Made by a program: the position numbers and the translations under genes. Under the pieces are notes generated by a model, which saw only the letters and a program-made list of their open reading frames with translations, was not told the DNA's origin and did not search any database. A stretch of DNA of 64,000 nucleotides from NCBI GenBank assembly GCA_016806645.1, contig JACSYO010000562.1, positions 192,501 to 256,500 on the forward strand. The letters are read 5' to 3'. Origin of the DNA: Ophiodon elongatus (lineage: Eukaryota; Chordata; Actinopteri; Perciformes; Hexagrammidae). Position 1 is the stretch's first letter, and the number at the start of each line of letters is the position of its first letter. Shown in pieces: positions 11,301 to 25,044 of this stretch.

Positions 11301-14230
11301 CTGTTACGTTGACGTATTTAAAGAAGAGTCCCCTGCAGGAGGAGGTACACGAGACCAGCATCAGGTCAGTTGGTCCCTCGGGACAGGATGCTGCCCTGAA
11401 GAACACGTCATCGGGTTTTAATCGCACTGGGAAAAAAGAAACGTGCGATTTATTTATTTTTTTTACATCATTTGGGAACTTCTAACTACCCAAACGTTAC
11501 TGGGAAATATAAGTAAAGTATCAACGCACTGGCCCAACACTGTGCTCATCTCCAGTTTACACAGACAAATGCATAAGAAGGCAGCGAAAACAAACCTGGT
11601 GGACGTTCTGAATCAGAACATTGCGTATGTATTCATGCACGGCGAAACAACCCACGCACATGTCCTGCATCAATGGTTGGAGCAGCTGCATCGCTCGGGC
11701 TAATCATGGTTTAAGGAGCAGTCGATGTTGGGACTGTTTTAGGACCTGGTTGGAACGTAAACAGTTTTTCCCCCTTTTTTTTTAAAACTTGGACAGCTGG
11801 AACCTTCCTCCAGTTAAATGAAAGGTTCTCATCCTCGGCCCGTCTTTTCCATCAGGGGTTTAACTAACGCGCTGCGTCTCAAATGTCACACACGGTAGAA
11901 ATCCCTGTGATTAGCAAACCGTAGATGTTAGGAGCTTTTTTTTTTTTTTCCATATCAGGGTCCAGATGCAGAAAACTAGATTCACCACTGAAGCTGTGTG
12001 TAACTGGATTTATTCAAGTTTCCTAAAACAACATTTTACAATATTACATTTGAACACTTTTAATAATTTACCTTTGTCCAATACTTAGGGCTTGAACGCA
12101 TCATAATGTAACTGAATGGAACCTCTGCACATTAGCTGTTAGCCTCATTATAAGCAGGGCTGTGCTTCCACCCGGCTGCTAACGGCTAAAAGCTAACGTT
12201 AACTAGCTCTCCTCCAATTTCAACAGCTTTGTTGTTGACCATGTAGAATTATTAAGTACAGGTCCATTTACCATTTAATTTATCACATTTCTGAAAAATG
12301 TGATGAAATCCATCACTCAAATAATCAATAAGTGTTTGATTATTTGTGTTTTGAGAGATTTAAGGTGCCTTTAGACAACATTGATGGTGTAAGTTGTGCG
12401 TCATCCATCTGCACCCCCAAAGTATTTTCCTTTTGGTTTGTGTATGTCTGAATGGAATTTTCTTTTCTTAAAGTTTACTTAAATTTGGCGCTTGCGTAAT
12501 ATATCACCGGCCAGTGTATTGTGTGTCATTTCATATCATATTTGGACTCTTTGCTTCGTAGGTGACTGTATTTTGTTATAGATTGTCTTTAATTTCCAAA
12601 ACTCCAGACTGCCCACTGGTGGGCGTGTTTCACAATGAGACCAAGGCTGGATTCATATTTCAATAATTCATCTTTCTCTCATAATTGTCAAATGGCGCAG
12701 TGTAAAGAGGCCTTTACCCAACTTCTGTTGACCACTGTTTGTTCAGTCTGACTCACTGACGACGTCGGAGGCTTTTCTTTCTTGGGTGGCTCATTAGCCA
12801 ACGTGGTGACATCCACTATCCGAGCCGGCATTCAACATCTGCCCTACGGCCGGAAGCTTCACACACTTCAGATTGTATGCTGCGCACACGCCCAGACGCA
12901 CAGCTACTGTTCAACAGTGACGAGGCAGCAGCCGAGTGGGACGTCCCCTCTCATCATCATCATCATCGTCATCATCATCATCATCGTTACGCCCTTCTGT
13001 CCACCGTAGGGTGAAGCTTGATGGGTGTTACGTGAAGTGAAGGTGGACATTGTAAGAACTTGTCCTGATTGTTTTTCCACTGAACTACCAGATAATGTTC
13101 CTGGGTTAGTGTTGTATTAATGCTGGTCTTGACTTGAGAGGAAGCCGGCAAAGGGAGTACAGCTTCCCTCCGTTGAGTCTTGTCTCCTGGAGGGCATAAT
13201 GCATGTGTTGACCTGCATGTGAACAGAAGCTGAACTGGGCCACTCCTCTCTGATGCTCCGGTCTCATCCGGCTCTTCCTCTGCCGTCCTTGACCCAGTTT
13301 CCAGTCCCGGCCGAGGCCTGCTGGGATCCCACAGCCATGACTCCTTCTCCACCTCATCACTCCTTCACTCTCCCACCTCCTCCCTCACAACCCTCTCCTC
13401 TCCTCTCTTCTCCTTCACTTCACTTTTCTTCGTCTAGGTCTCCCTCCCACTGTCTCTTTCATCCTGGCTGCTCTAGATTTGTTCTCCTCAAACATAGTCT
13501 CAGGTCTTTGAAGCTCACAATAACGAGTCAGTTAGTCTTCGTGAGCAAATATCTTAGCACAAGGAAAGGAAAAGAACAGGGATTCCCCTTCATTTAACAC
13601 TTGTACAGTCACTCCACATCATGATCTTCTCTTGCAGAGTTAATACAACACCAGCAACAGGTTACATCCTCCCATGTGATTCCCCCCGTTTGGCTTAACG
13701 TCTGGCTGTTTGGTGCCGTGTTCTGAGGAGAAGCCTTGATTTAGACTCCCCAGAAGTGTGTTGGAGTTGAAACACAACAAGATGAAGAGATGATATCATG
13801 TGTTTACAGTCCAAGCTTTTTCTCTGAACCTCCTCTGTGGTAGTTCCTGCTACAGTCGTGGTCTCCAGTAATGATGTTCAGGCTGATAACATCAGCATCA
13901 GATACAGCATCAGAGACAGTCTCAGACATCAGTAAAGTAAAAAAATCTGCCGATATCGTTTGCAATTCATTCCATTTAGAAGGTGCGCTGTAATCAAAGG
14001 CAGTCTCACCAAATCCAGTATTTACCTGAGAGGTACTGGAGTTGAACAGTCCTGGTTTTATAATTGAGGAAATAGAAGTTACAGGACTCCTCTATAAATA
14101 AAAATGATGAATGTAGTTTCTAGTGAGGACCAGCCTGACTTTTCATAATACTACACAGTGATGAGGATGCTATGTATCGCCTGTGATAAGGCACAATAAT
14201 TAATTGAAGCAAGTTGTCTCACAGTAGAGC
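8330..14230. other. EFL1 long intron, mostly unannotated
   Basis: No exon, TE protein or RNA gene was recognised in this part of the 13.7-kb intron. It contains a small inverted repeat (9519-9530 with 9554-9565), homopolymer T runs and a (CAT)n run near 12957. Open frames are short and lack recognisable domains. Confidence 0.5.
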
Positions 14231-14248
14231 GAGCGGCGAATGACGATA

Positions 14249-14404
14249 CATGTCAGACCTGACGGTAGACTGCACCGTCATGTCAGACCTGACGGTAGAC
14301 TGCACCGTCATGTCAGACCTGACGGTAGACTGCACCGTCATGTCAGACCTGACGGTAGACTGCACCGTCATGTCGTGGACCTGACGGTAGACTGCACCGT
14401 CATG
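14249..14404 (+). repeat. 30-bp minisatellite
   Basis: Five tandem copies of a 30-bp unit starting catgtcagacctgacggt and ending actgcaccgt. Four copies are essentially identical and the fifth has a small insertion (gtgg). The unit contains gacggt and accgtc as short inverted words. It lies in an EFL1 intron. Confidence 0.95.
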
Positions 14405-14733
14405 TTATGTCTGAAAAACAAACGCCAGGCTGGTCCTGCATTCTGCTCCACATAACTGCATATTTATTTTTGGTGCTCATTTTTGGCCGCATGCTCAAAG
14501 ACGTCCTTATAGCCCGTTTCATCCTGCCATTGATGACAGAGCTATACAAACAGCTGACTGCGTCTCCGCTGCTCTGCGGCTGGAGTCTTTTTATTGGGCC
14601 TCACGTTGACATGCAGTGAGTCAGTAAACATTGTACATGTTATTAAGAGGAGCCAGGAAGTCTTTTCTCTCAGGTTTACTACTCTTGTCTGTCACAAAGT
14701 CACAGACTGGTTTTGTGGGTGTGAATTGGGTGT

Positions 14734-14841
<108 letters not shown>

Positions 14842-15649
14842 CAGAGACCTGGTCTCCTGGCTGACCTCATCCTGCAGCATCTCAGAGCGATCAGCCATAA
14901 TGAGTATCGTCATGTTCCCTCTCACGCTGTGTTCTCCATGGTTGCTGCTGGCTGCCTGCCCTCGTTAACACAGCCGCTAGATGGCGGGACCGAGAAGGGA
15001 AAGTGAATGGCTGCTTCACTGGTCTGAGACCAGTACCGCAGGAGCCCAGGGACCAGGGTTTTACAGATGTATGCAGAGCCCAGCTCATCTCCCCACCATG
15101 AGGACTGTAGTAGACCATGACTCAGGAGAGAGCAGAATAAGGGACAGAAACATGCCTGGAACCAATTAAATTGTCAGTAGTAGTATCATATGGTCAGTAA
15201 CACTGATATACATGAACAGATTATTGTTCATGTGGTAATATCTAATGTAATTATAAGTATAACTCTTAGGCGTAGGCCATTCTTTGGTCGAGGACACAGC
15301 AGAGTTAGCATTCATTTGTGTGAGAGGAACTTTAAGGATGCAGAGCACAGTATTAAACAAGTATTCCAATTATCATGTATGTTTCTTCCGTGCTACATTT
15401 TTATGGTGTGGCATAAGTGGTCTCTTTTTTTTATTTGAGAAAAATGTGTGTGAACCAGAAATGGCATATATCGGGATAAATACACCTGTCACATGATGTA
15501 TTCAAATTCATTGTGATATTGTTTTATGCCATATCTCTCAGCAGTGGTAATATAATAATCTGTTTTATTTGGCCAGTCGTGCAGCTCCCTCGCTACTACT
15601 GATGCATTCACAATATGCTCATATCTTGGCTACATGCACTTCAGCACGC

Positions 15650-15657
15650 ACACACAT

Positions 15658-15693
<36 letters not shown>
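15650..15693 (+). repeat. (CA)n microsatellite
   Basis: A short CA-repeat tract with a few interruptions at the start, within an EFL1 intron. Confidence 0.9.
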
Positions 15694-15695
<2 letters not shown>

Positions 15696-16748
15696 CTCTC
15701 TGAAGCTTAAGTGGGACTTTCCAGTGTAAGGGAAATTCCATAGAATGTTAAAGGGGAGTAGATTTCCGAGGCTCTGGCCTGGTACTTAATAAAACACGAT
15801 TCTCACAGAACATTCAACAATTTCCTGCCCCAAATCATATTTATTGCTTTTCAAACGGCTGTTTTTCCACTGCTACAGTGCTCCTCTAAATAGAAGAACC
15901 TAATTCATGCCATACGTCTGGCTCTGTGATGCTTCCTGAGAGTGACAGTACGCTTGTGTAGACGTCCCGCATGCAACTCAACCAGCAGACAATGACTTCA
16001 GCGAGCTTTCAGGTCCCTGAGGAGAGGAGGACACCATCGCTCTGGTTTCTGTTTGTTCTCCGAGTAGTTTTGACTAAACCCATTAGAAGAGCCTTTGGTT
16101 GAATGCAGGTAATGAGTAAAGAGTGTGGAGAGCAAAAGAGGAGGAACGATCGGCTATCGTGTGATGATGATTCAGCTTTTTATTGGTTTAAAATGAGCTC
16201 AACTGGCTACTTGGGAAGCAATCCAGTCGTCTCTCAACTCCAACTCCAGTCTTGTGCCTCAAGTTGCTAAAGTGACTGTCAACAATGAGTAAGAACACAG
16301 AAAAGGAAGTCTTTGCTTGGATATCTGCTGGCTACACCAGGACCCCAGAAATCCAGCCGCTCGCCCCCAGAGGCTTATTGTTGTCACACCAATAGCTGCT
16401 GCGGTCACAGGTTGGCTGCTGCTTAATCCTTGTATATTAAACAATGTTTTTACATTGTCATATCTTATATTTTTTAGATCGTTTTTATGTGTGTATGTGT
16501 TTGCGAATTCGCTTGCCACAAGTTTTTTGTTTTATTGCAATGAATTTAATCGACAATTGAGCTACTTGAAAGGCTCGCCCTCCTGTTCAATGTGTAGCAA
16601 TTGGTTGTCTGATCTGAATCGCGGGGTGAACACATATTTTGTTCTGATTGCGATATGCGAGGGAGGGCCTTTGGCCTCGGCGGAGGTCTGCGCCCACTGA
16701 GTGTCCTTGATGTCACAGTCTGTTGATGTTCTTCTCCTCTCTCATCAG

Positions 16749-16880
16749 GTATCGGAGGTCTGGAGGACCGGGTCTTGAAGTCAGCCACCCTGTCAACATC
16801 CGCTGCCTGCCCACCCTTCATCTCGCTCAACTTTGAGGCCACACCCATTGTTTGGGTTGCCATAGAACCCAAACATCCAA
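16749..16880 (+). CDS. efl1: EFL1 exon, start of domain III
   Basis: Encodes IGGLEDRVLKSATL, then CPPFISLNFEATPIV and VAIEPKHP. This is the link from domain II to domain III, shared with EF-2 (PVVxVAVE block). Acceptor is ctcatcag (to 16748) and donor gtaggt (16881); the exon is phase 2 to 1, and the last A joins GT of the next exon to make Ser. The residue between IV and VAIEP is Trp (TGG at 16853-16855), where human EFL1 has Arg; a CGG-to-TGG change could explain it. Confidence 0.95.
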
Positions 16881-18379
16881 GTAGGTCTTGGGAGGCACAC
16901 ACAAACCGAATTAACTTGTGACTTTACATAAAGACTTGGGGTCATTTTGGTCTTGGACTAATGTATTGAATCTGTAACATCAATAGACAACACCTCTTTG
17001 TGAGATTTGGTTCAAACCGCAACACTGGTGCCTCATTGGACGATGGCCACGGGAACCCAGGGAGTCCCTGTGACACGGCCCTGACGCCACTGAGAACATA
17101 AACGTCAGCGCATACCTTTCCTCTCGTCCATGCCACTCGATTCGTATTGAAGAAAACCCCGAGGAAGAGTTCTACGTTTGCTGGTCGACCAATAGACTGT
17201 TTTGGATTCCGAAGCAGGAGCGGATAACTTTCCCCGTGCTCCGCCAACTTGAACCTGCAGAAGGAAGATCGCTCTTCAAGTCGCCATACGAGAATCAGCT
17301 CTCCGTTTAACCCCGACACGGAGCGCTGCCGGTCACAGGAAGGGAGGAACTCTTTTCTTCCCGTCACCGTTCACTCTGAATGTGGAATAGAACTTTGACT
17401 GTTGACATTTTGAGTGAACACCAATTTTGAAACGTAATCCACAGTTTGGTTATTGGTCCCTGATCCCAGGGTGCTGCCCCGTTTTTGTTATTATATGTTA
17501 ATAATCATATTGATATTATTAGTTTTTTATTAATATCAATAATTTAGTTTTAATACTTGCTAATAACCAAACGCACTCCTGCCAGATCCCAACAGCAGCT
17601 ACTGAAGACGTTAATAGTTAGTTTAATTGTTGAAGGGCCGTGGGAGCAGAGGTTGGCCTCCTCCATGTGGGGCCCCAGTGAGGCTCTGTGTTCGTGGGGT
17701 GAAGGACCGAGTGGCTCCTGGTTGTGTTTGGAGTAGTTGTTGGACAACAATGGAGCTCTACTGCACAGAAGCCTTCTCTCGGCTTTGGATCCACACTAGA
17801 CGTGTTAAGGGGGAGATGCATTGTGTTGACAGTAATGAAAAAAGATCTAATGAGACCAACTCCAACCTTTGGTACTGAGTTAGCTGGACTTAGTCAGCAG
17901 GTTCCCAGACACTGACCGTAACATTGACTGATCTCTATTCCTCATGTGTGCCTGTGTTGGCCTGCAGTGGCTCCAGCGTAGAAAGGTTCCTTTCAGAGGA
18001 AAATCTATTCTTTTTTCATGCTATGGCTCTCTTCATTTTGACAGTTACAACGTTCGCTCATGTCTTTTTACACATTGTGTTGGTGTTATGTCATTATCCT
18101 AGGCTGCTGAGGTCATTGACTCATCAGTCCAATACTTACTGACTAAAAACCTGGAAAACGAATGGCATTTCCATCAACCTTAGCTGTACTTTGTGTTAGC
18201 GAATGTTAGCATGATAAGATAGTGATCATGGTAAAGATTGCCTGTTGAACATCGGAATGTTCGATGCTGATGTGTGGTGATGGAGCTCTGAACATGTGGG
18301 GATGTCCTGACTTGGAGTTGGCAGAGCGAGGAATGAGCAGAGCAATGCAAAAGCACTTGTTGGTGTTTTGGGGAAAGTT

Positions 18380-18710
18380 GGGACCTCATTTCCACTGCAT
18401 GGTTTGACTCGACTCACTTTGGTCCCAGGTCCCTTTCTCTGTGTTTTCAACTGCAGATAGAACCCCTCAGTGTAGCAGGGTTCTCATTCTGCCGTCTTAA
18501 AAACTGGGTTGAGTAAATACAAATACTGTGGTGGCTATTTGTGGTCGCTTGGCTAATTAAAAATGGCAGGTTTGTGTAGGATGTACCGTGTCACGTTAGT
18601 GACAGTTCTCTCTGACCAATCCGTGGTCTACAGTTCTAGTATCAGCTCGGCTCGCTTGGAACCTGGACCAAGGCGGTACCAAAAAGTACCAGGTACTATC
18701 CACAACTTTT
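18380..18710. mobile_element. Possible non-autonomous DNA transposon (MITE-like)
   Basis: The block from ttccactgcatggtttgact to gtaccaaaaagtaccaggta resembles a common fish MITE-like repeat with words such as gctcggctcgcttggaacc and a near-palindromic ggtaccaaaaagtacc. No transposase is present. Family and exact ends are uncertain. Confidence 0.45.
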
Positions 18711-19794
18711 GCTGATGTAAAACCAGAGAAGAGTCATCGTCTCAGAACCACATCCGTCTCAGGCACAAAGTCACGCAAGTTATCAACAAGAGCAAACTAC
18801 ATACTTGGAGCAAATGTTTGCTTGCGTTTCATGTTTCATCATTGAAATGCATTATGGGGCAAACACTGTTCACGCAAGTATTTGATCAGACCCTTTTATG
18901 TTGCGATACGTAGAAGAATTCAAACTCAAATAGCGTTGACGCAATCATATAGACCGACACTGTATTCCTTTTAATTGTTCGGCTCTGTGGCGCTCTGTGT
19001 TCACGTCGTCAGACTCTGAACCTTCCAGACAACAATATGGGAGGAGTCCATTAGTTGAGTTATTGATGTCCTGTTCTCTTGATTGGCTCAGCCGGTTCAC
19101 ATCCATGAGACCATGTGGCTGGCTATCAGCACACCCTTAAATCTATCTTCCACTTCACTCAGCCATTTTGTACTCTGTGCTGGCATATACATGAACCAGG
19201 AGCTTGGCGGTTGGATCCACAGCTGCTCCAGTCCTTCAGTGAGACACTGAGCCTTTACCGCAGCCCGCTGCTCCCGATGCTGAGGATGGATTCAATGCAG
19301 AGGTCACGTGTCATCTATGTTTCTGATGGTAGTAATGAAGTTTAAGTCTGGGAAGTTTTTTGTGCTGACACTATTAAACTAGACTTAGTCTGCTGTCACT
19401 CTGAAGTCATAATAAAGCTAAAAACACATTCACAACCACTGGAGCCACCATCCACTGTACTCGAGGGGGCACTGGTACCAGTGTAGATGTTATGACCAAT
19501 AATACTACGGCGTATTATAGGGCCATTGTTGGTTTGAATAAAATGATGAAGTCAAGGGAGGGGGTGCTATATCTCTTGGGTGTCCCCATCTTAAAACAGC
19601 TGTAAAAAATAGCATTTATTTTTATTTTCCCCCTTTAATGAATCGATTTTTGGATTCAACATCAGTCCTGATCATAACTACTAAATATCCATTCATTTTC
19701 AGAATTTGAACCCTTTAAATGCCAGTTTTTTGGATGATGCCACTATGTCTTTAAATTAAAAAAGAATTGTGAACTGCAGTCAGTATAATTTCAT

Positions 19795-19896
19795 TAGTAT
19801 TCAATTCCATTAATTTTGTAAAGGCCAAAATCACAAACGACAAATTTGCCTCAGAGGGCTTTACAATCTGTACACATCTCAGAGTAATCTCTCTAG

Positions 19897-19937
<41 letters not shown>

Positions 19938-19975
19938 ACCGACATCCATATCCACACACACACACACACACACAT
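19795..19975 (-). repeat. L2-like LINE 3' tail fragment plus (CA)n
   Basis: Contains caaaatcacaaacgacaaat and ctcagagggctttacaatct, the minus-strand form of the 3'UTR end of the L2-like LINE at 42040-44635. A (CA)n tract with one interruption follows (19896-19972). It lies in an EFL1 intron. Confidence 0.75.
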
Positions 19976-21608
19976 CATTCTAGTTGTATACATTTGCTAA
20001 ACTGACCTGCAGTGCTCCATAATACAGCAGCATTGCTCCTAGTGGAAACGAGGAGAATAGCATTTATTTGCCTCTTAGGGCAAACATGAGAAAATGACTG
20101 ACTGTGGTGGAAAATAATTAAAACTACTGTTTTAAAATCAGGGCTCTATATTGAAAACCTTATAAAATAGAATACAAAATGTAATGCTGTAGTGGCTGTG
20201 GATCAAAATATGTTGTTTTAATGGATTTCAATGAGGACATCTTTGTCTAAGGAGCTGAGTGTCTGTATTTTGGCTACACAGTTTAATATAGACTTAATAG
20301 AGGATCGGAGGATCCTTGTATTTCATGTTCTGTCATTGTTTATTATTAGACATACAGCTGACATTGGTATGCATTGTGCTCTATCCACGTGGTACACCTG
20401 TATATATTTTGCCAATGGGTTTCCAGACAAATCCTAAAGATTGCTGTTTACGATGTCCTCTGACAGGCATTCAGAATGTGGGTGGGACAATTTAACAGGG
20501 GTCACTGAGAAGATGTCCTGTCCTGTGTTCTGGTGCCTTGTAACAAGTGGGTCAATACTTTAGTCTGACTACATTAGCATGAGGGAGAGTATGGACACAT
20601 TTTGTAATTTCATCCAGAGCAAGTGGTTGTACCCAGATCACATATTTGAAGATATGAAAACTGACTGATTAGATGACTAATTAATAAGGTGACTAATTAG
20701 GTGACTAATCTTTAATAAAAAAACACTCCCTGTTAATTTAAACCTGAGGATCTCTTCATGCTTGCCTGCAGTTACAATTTCTATTAAATAAATGTATTTA
20801 ATGTCTGATGTTGCAAACTGTAGTTTATTGGAGAATGCTTTGGGGCACTACATTCTCCTTTTGATTCCATTTCTCCTACCATGGGGAATCCTCTGAGGCC
20901 GACGTCTCAAAGCTCCTTCCTGTTTGTTAGCCAGTTATCTGGGTGTCTTTGTTCACACTCATAACACTCTTACCGAGAAGCATTGCACAGAAATATTCAT
21001 GACAAAAAGCCTCAATACAACTACCTTTTCATGAAAATCAGTCGTCTTGAATTCCCAGGTTTGAGCGGTGTGTTCATTTGATAACATTATAATAGCTTTC
21101 TGGTAAAGGCCCAGGATATATACTTTTTGATTTTCTAGCATATAACTCAAAATCCATAGATCCCCAAAGTCTCACCTCCAATATTGTGGCAGAATTAAGC
21201 ACCAACAGTAACTTCAGGGGTTTGATGTCGGGGCTCCACCCTCACATCGGAGCTGTGACGCCCACCTGCCTCTGAGCCAGCTGACGGTCCAGAAAGATAC
21301 ATACGTGTTCTTTCATGTACATAAATACATACTTATATAATGAATGTATTTTGCACTGGACAGCGCGTGTGCGTGTGCGTGTGCGTGTGTGTGTGTGTGT
21401 GTTGTAGTTCCTTGAGAAGAAGTTTTTTCTCACAAATGTATGATGTTGTACACACTATCCTCTCAGGGTAGTATTTATAGTAGTACCCTCCCTGGGCTTT
21501 GTAATTCTTTTGTTGTTTTTTTTCCCACTATTTCCCTAACATGCAGTTGTACAGTAAACGGCTGATTCAGACTAATGACAGCACATCGGGTTTGTGTTTG
21601 TTTCCTAG

Positions 21609-21756
21609 GTGAGATGCCAAAGCTGGTGCGTGGGATGCATCTGTTGAACCAGGCAGATCCCTGCGCTGAGGTTCTGATTCAGGAAACAGGAGAACATGTT
21701 CTCGTCACCGCTGGGGAGGTTCACCTGCAGCGCTGCCTGGACGACCTCAGAGAACG
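21609..21756 (+). CDS. efl1: EFL1 exon, domain III
   Basis: Encodes EMPKLVRGMHLLNQADP, VLIQETGEHVLVTAGEVHLQ and RCLDDLRE. This is the most conserved EF-2/EFL1 domain III stretch (GEVHLQRCLDDL). The acceptor is tttcctag. The frame needs the exon to end at CG in 21755-21756, so the donor is gtctgt at 21757, a weak site that runs straight into a (GT)n tract of about 110 bp. The next exon supplies the G of the Arg codon. Confidence 0.95.
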
Positions 21757-21874
<118 letters not shown>

Positions 21875-24240
21875 CATCTCCAAATGCCTGTGAGCCATGG
21901 TCATGTGACCGTAAAGCCCCGTATACTTCATCTTTGTCACGTCCCTTTGTGCTCGTCTTGTTTCTGGGCTCCTGCACATGTATGTGATTATGTAGTGGCG
22001 GTTGAATACAGTGTGAGTTCATATGCTGAGTGACTCGGATCTGAGAGAGAGGCGGCGCACCACCATTATCTATCCATCATCCCATATTGAGTGCTGCCTC
22101 TCTGTCTGCACGCTGCAGGCCTCCTCAGGAGAACAGCGGCTCACTGACAGACTCGCAGATAGATTTTTAGAGTAACCTTGTATTTATTGGGTAATGCATT
22201 GTATTTATTGGGTAATACATTTCCCAATAAATGCAAATTAATGTGTTGTGTAGCGAAATCCTTTTGCATTGTAAGCAGTTCCAAAAAAACTGAATTCTAG
22301 AAATACGCTTTTAATCTCCTACAATAGCACCTTGTAAACCCGCTGTGCATCCGTTTATTTCCCAACTGCTAACTGTGATATTACAATAATGGTGGATATG
22401 GAGCTCGAGCTCTAAAGTATAGCACAGGGAGGTGCACGCACAAACGGAAATCTATTAAAGGGCAGGTCCATATTATTTTTCTTTTAATAGATTATTGGGT
22501 TTATTGATCATTCTATAGCCTACCAGTGGTGACCTTATGTATTCAAATCAGAACATTCAAATGTTGGTCGAAGTCTGTTTTATTATCAAACTGCTATTTT
22601 CCCAAGCCCTTCATGACATTTTCCCTCGTGACCTGACGCAGGTTTCTGCTTGATGTTTTACATATATGCACACATGTCCTTCTCCGACCACAGTCGGTGG
22701 TTTTTCCTCCGGTAACTCCCAGCTTGGAGAAGCCGACAGGAGGCCCGCTGTGTGCTGATGAGGGTGATGACAGCTGTGAATGGAGCAGTAAAACAACCTC
22801 ACTGGACCGGGGAGCCGCCCCAAGCCGAGCTCCTGTGTGCTGCTGCTCCCTGAAGGAAAGAGAAGGGCGTTAGCAGCAACACATGCTAGGCTACTTAGTC
22901 AGTTACTTCATGAGCCTTGAAGATGGCTCTGGCTTTTGCCTTTTTCTACCCATAAGCCATCACTTGCGGGAGGAGATGGAGAAGTAAAAGAGAGTGATTA
23001 TTAAAAGGATGATGTATTAGACGTGTGAGGCGTGTGGACTCCAAATGGAATGAAGTGAAATGTAATCATGGCTTACTGTTGGTGGTTGGATTTTGGGAGT
23101 TATGGTGGTTTGTATTGTTTGTGGATCAGCTGCCTCATTGCTGGGCTGTCAATGGCTTTCTGTATGTATCTCTGAGAGGACGACGTCTGTCTCTTGGATG
23201 GTTTTGAGTCCAGACAAACTGGATGTAATGGGTGCTGATGTACTGTGGAGTCTGTACAGCTGTGTTTTGGAGTGTAGTCTGTTGAGTTGGCGATGTGAGG
23301 CCGTGGTCCTCAAAGAGTCATCTGATGTATGTTTGGTAAACCTTGAGGATGATTTCAGGTGAGTGCTGGATTGAGTGGCCTTGTTTTTCCAGGTTGAAGA
23401 TGCGACTCCTCGGCCAGGGGGAGGGCACCGTGGTGGAGGGAGAGGTGGCTCATGGCTTTGAGTTGGGGTTGAGTTTAATTCTCCGCCTTTTGGACCAGGT
23501 TTCTATTGATGTGATTCAAATTTGGAGTTTTTTGGCAGCCAGTGGAATTTATTTGGAGTGGGTCCAGTACCAGAAGTCTTCAGCAAATTGTGAGACATGT
23601 CCTGTGGTGGGTGGAGGGTAGGAGATGTAGAGGAGAAAGGGTGGAGAGGGGAGTGGAAGCCTTGACCTTTGTGTGTCTGCTGTGGAGGAAGCTTGAAGTG
23701 ATGTTGTAGATGTGTCCTGGTATTTTGAGTTTTAGTTCTTTTCAGTTTATCGAGTAATCTGTTGCTCACATTTCATCAAAAGCTTTTTCTATTTTGTAGA
23801 ATATCCCCATGGAGAATTCTGTTTTGACTCAGGCTTAAAGTGGACCAGCTATTCTACTGTAAGTGACAAGCCACTCCTTCATTTAGCTTCATTTTAGATA
23901 TATATGTATTTTAACCGTTTAACTGATCGCATTAATCGGTTGGAAATTTTATTGTTGCAACAGCATCATGTTGTATATTTGATTTGTTACAGTCAGAAAA
24001 TAAAAGATGTTAGTTGTGTGAGTACACCTGCTTTGGGCTGAACTAAAGTACTGAGCTGTGCTGTGAGCCTTCCCACTGCAGGCTCTTTGATTTTGGTTCA
24101 ACTCTTAAGATCCCAAACATTCTATATTCCTGGATGCACTGAATTATCAATCACTTGCACTACTGACCACAGTTAAACAGGACAGCCTCTGAATACGTGG
24201 TACCTGACCCAGTGCTGAAGACAGAGATAACCCCCTCACA

Positions 24241-24310
24241 GTGCTGAGGCTGTGATGTCACAGTGCTGAGGCTGTGATGTCACAGTGCTGAGGCTGTGAT
24301 GTCACAGTGC
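24241..24310 (+). repeat. 22-bp tandem repeat
   Basis: Just over three copies of a 22-bp unit (gtgctgaggctgtgatgtca plus ca). Copies are identical, indicating a recent origin. A cca/gcca-rich low-complexity stretch follows to about 24600. Confidence 0.9.
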
Positions 24311-24898
24311 AGCGCTGACCTTATTCTGAGCGGGACACACTGCCGGTCAGGTTGATGCCAGCAATGACACAAAGAGCCCAGACTGCCATCGGCCAGGCGA
24401 CGGTGCCGACCAGTCACCGAACCGGCCAGTGAGCCAGCCAACCAAGAGGCCAACCAGTCAACTAGCTAAGAACACATCAAGCCACATCACCAGCCAAAGA
24501 ACCAACAAACCAAACAACAAGCCAAAGATCTAGACGCCCAGCGAGACATGAAGCCTTGCAACTATCCAATCAGTAGCCAGCCAGCGGGCCAGCCCTTGTC
24601 CTTCATTCCCATGTCGGGCCCGAGCTGCCAGGCTTGGCTCTAAACACAGCAGGAGCATTACTCATGGCCTCCTTTCTTTATCCATAAATACAGTGCAACA
24701 GGCAGCAGAGTGGGAAAGAACCAATTCACTTTAGGAACCCTGCTCTTCCTATAATTGGCAATATTTTTTGTTCATGTGTATCTTGTTTTCATTTGTCACT
24801 TATATAGTCACAGACCAGAAAAATCTAAAATAAAAATATTCAGATGTATCTCAATTGCGGCAGATTTCCACCTGCGGAAATAGATAGTATATAGATAG

Positions 24899-25036
24899 TC
24901 CTGCTGGGCAGGTGGTACCTTACATGGTAGCTCCTCCCACCAGTGTGTATATGGGTGTGAATGGGTGAATGATGTCATGGAGTGTTAAAGCGAGTGACTA
25001 GGAAAGCGCTACACAAGTACAAGTCTGTTTCCCATT
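24899..25036 (+). repeat. SINE 3'-tail fragment
   Basis: Includes ctgctgggcaggtggtacct, tagctcctcccaccagtg, gggtgaatgatgtca and aaagcgctacacaagtaca, a copy of the tail of the SINE at 41150-41442. The head is missing. Confidence 0.75.
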
Positions 25037-25044
25037 AACTGAGA

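Noticed and set aside
16140..16460. Possible LTR or host exon before the EFL1 domain III exon
   Set aside because: No paired repeat, primer-binding site or conserved frame was seen.
23000..23800. Possible minus-strand LINE ORF1 remnant (Pro/Thr/His-rich frame at 23503-23769)
   Set aside because: The composition is suggestive, but no motif could be matched.
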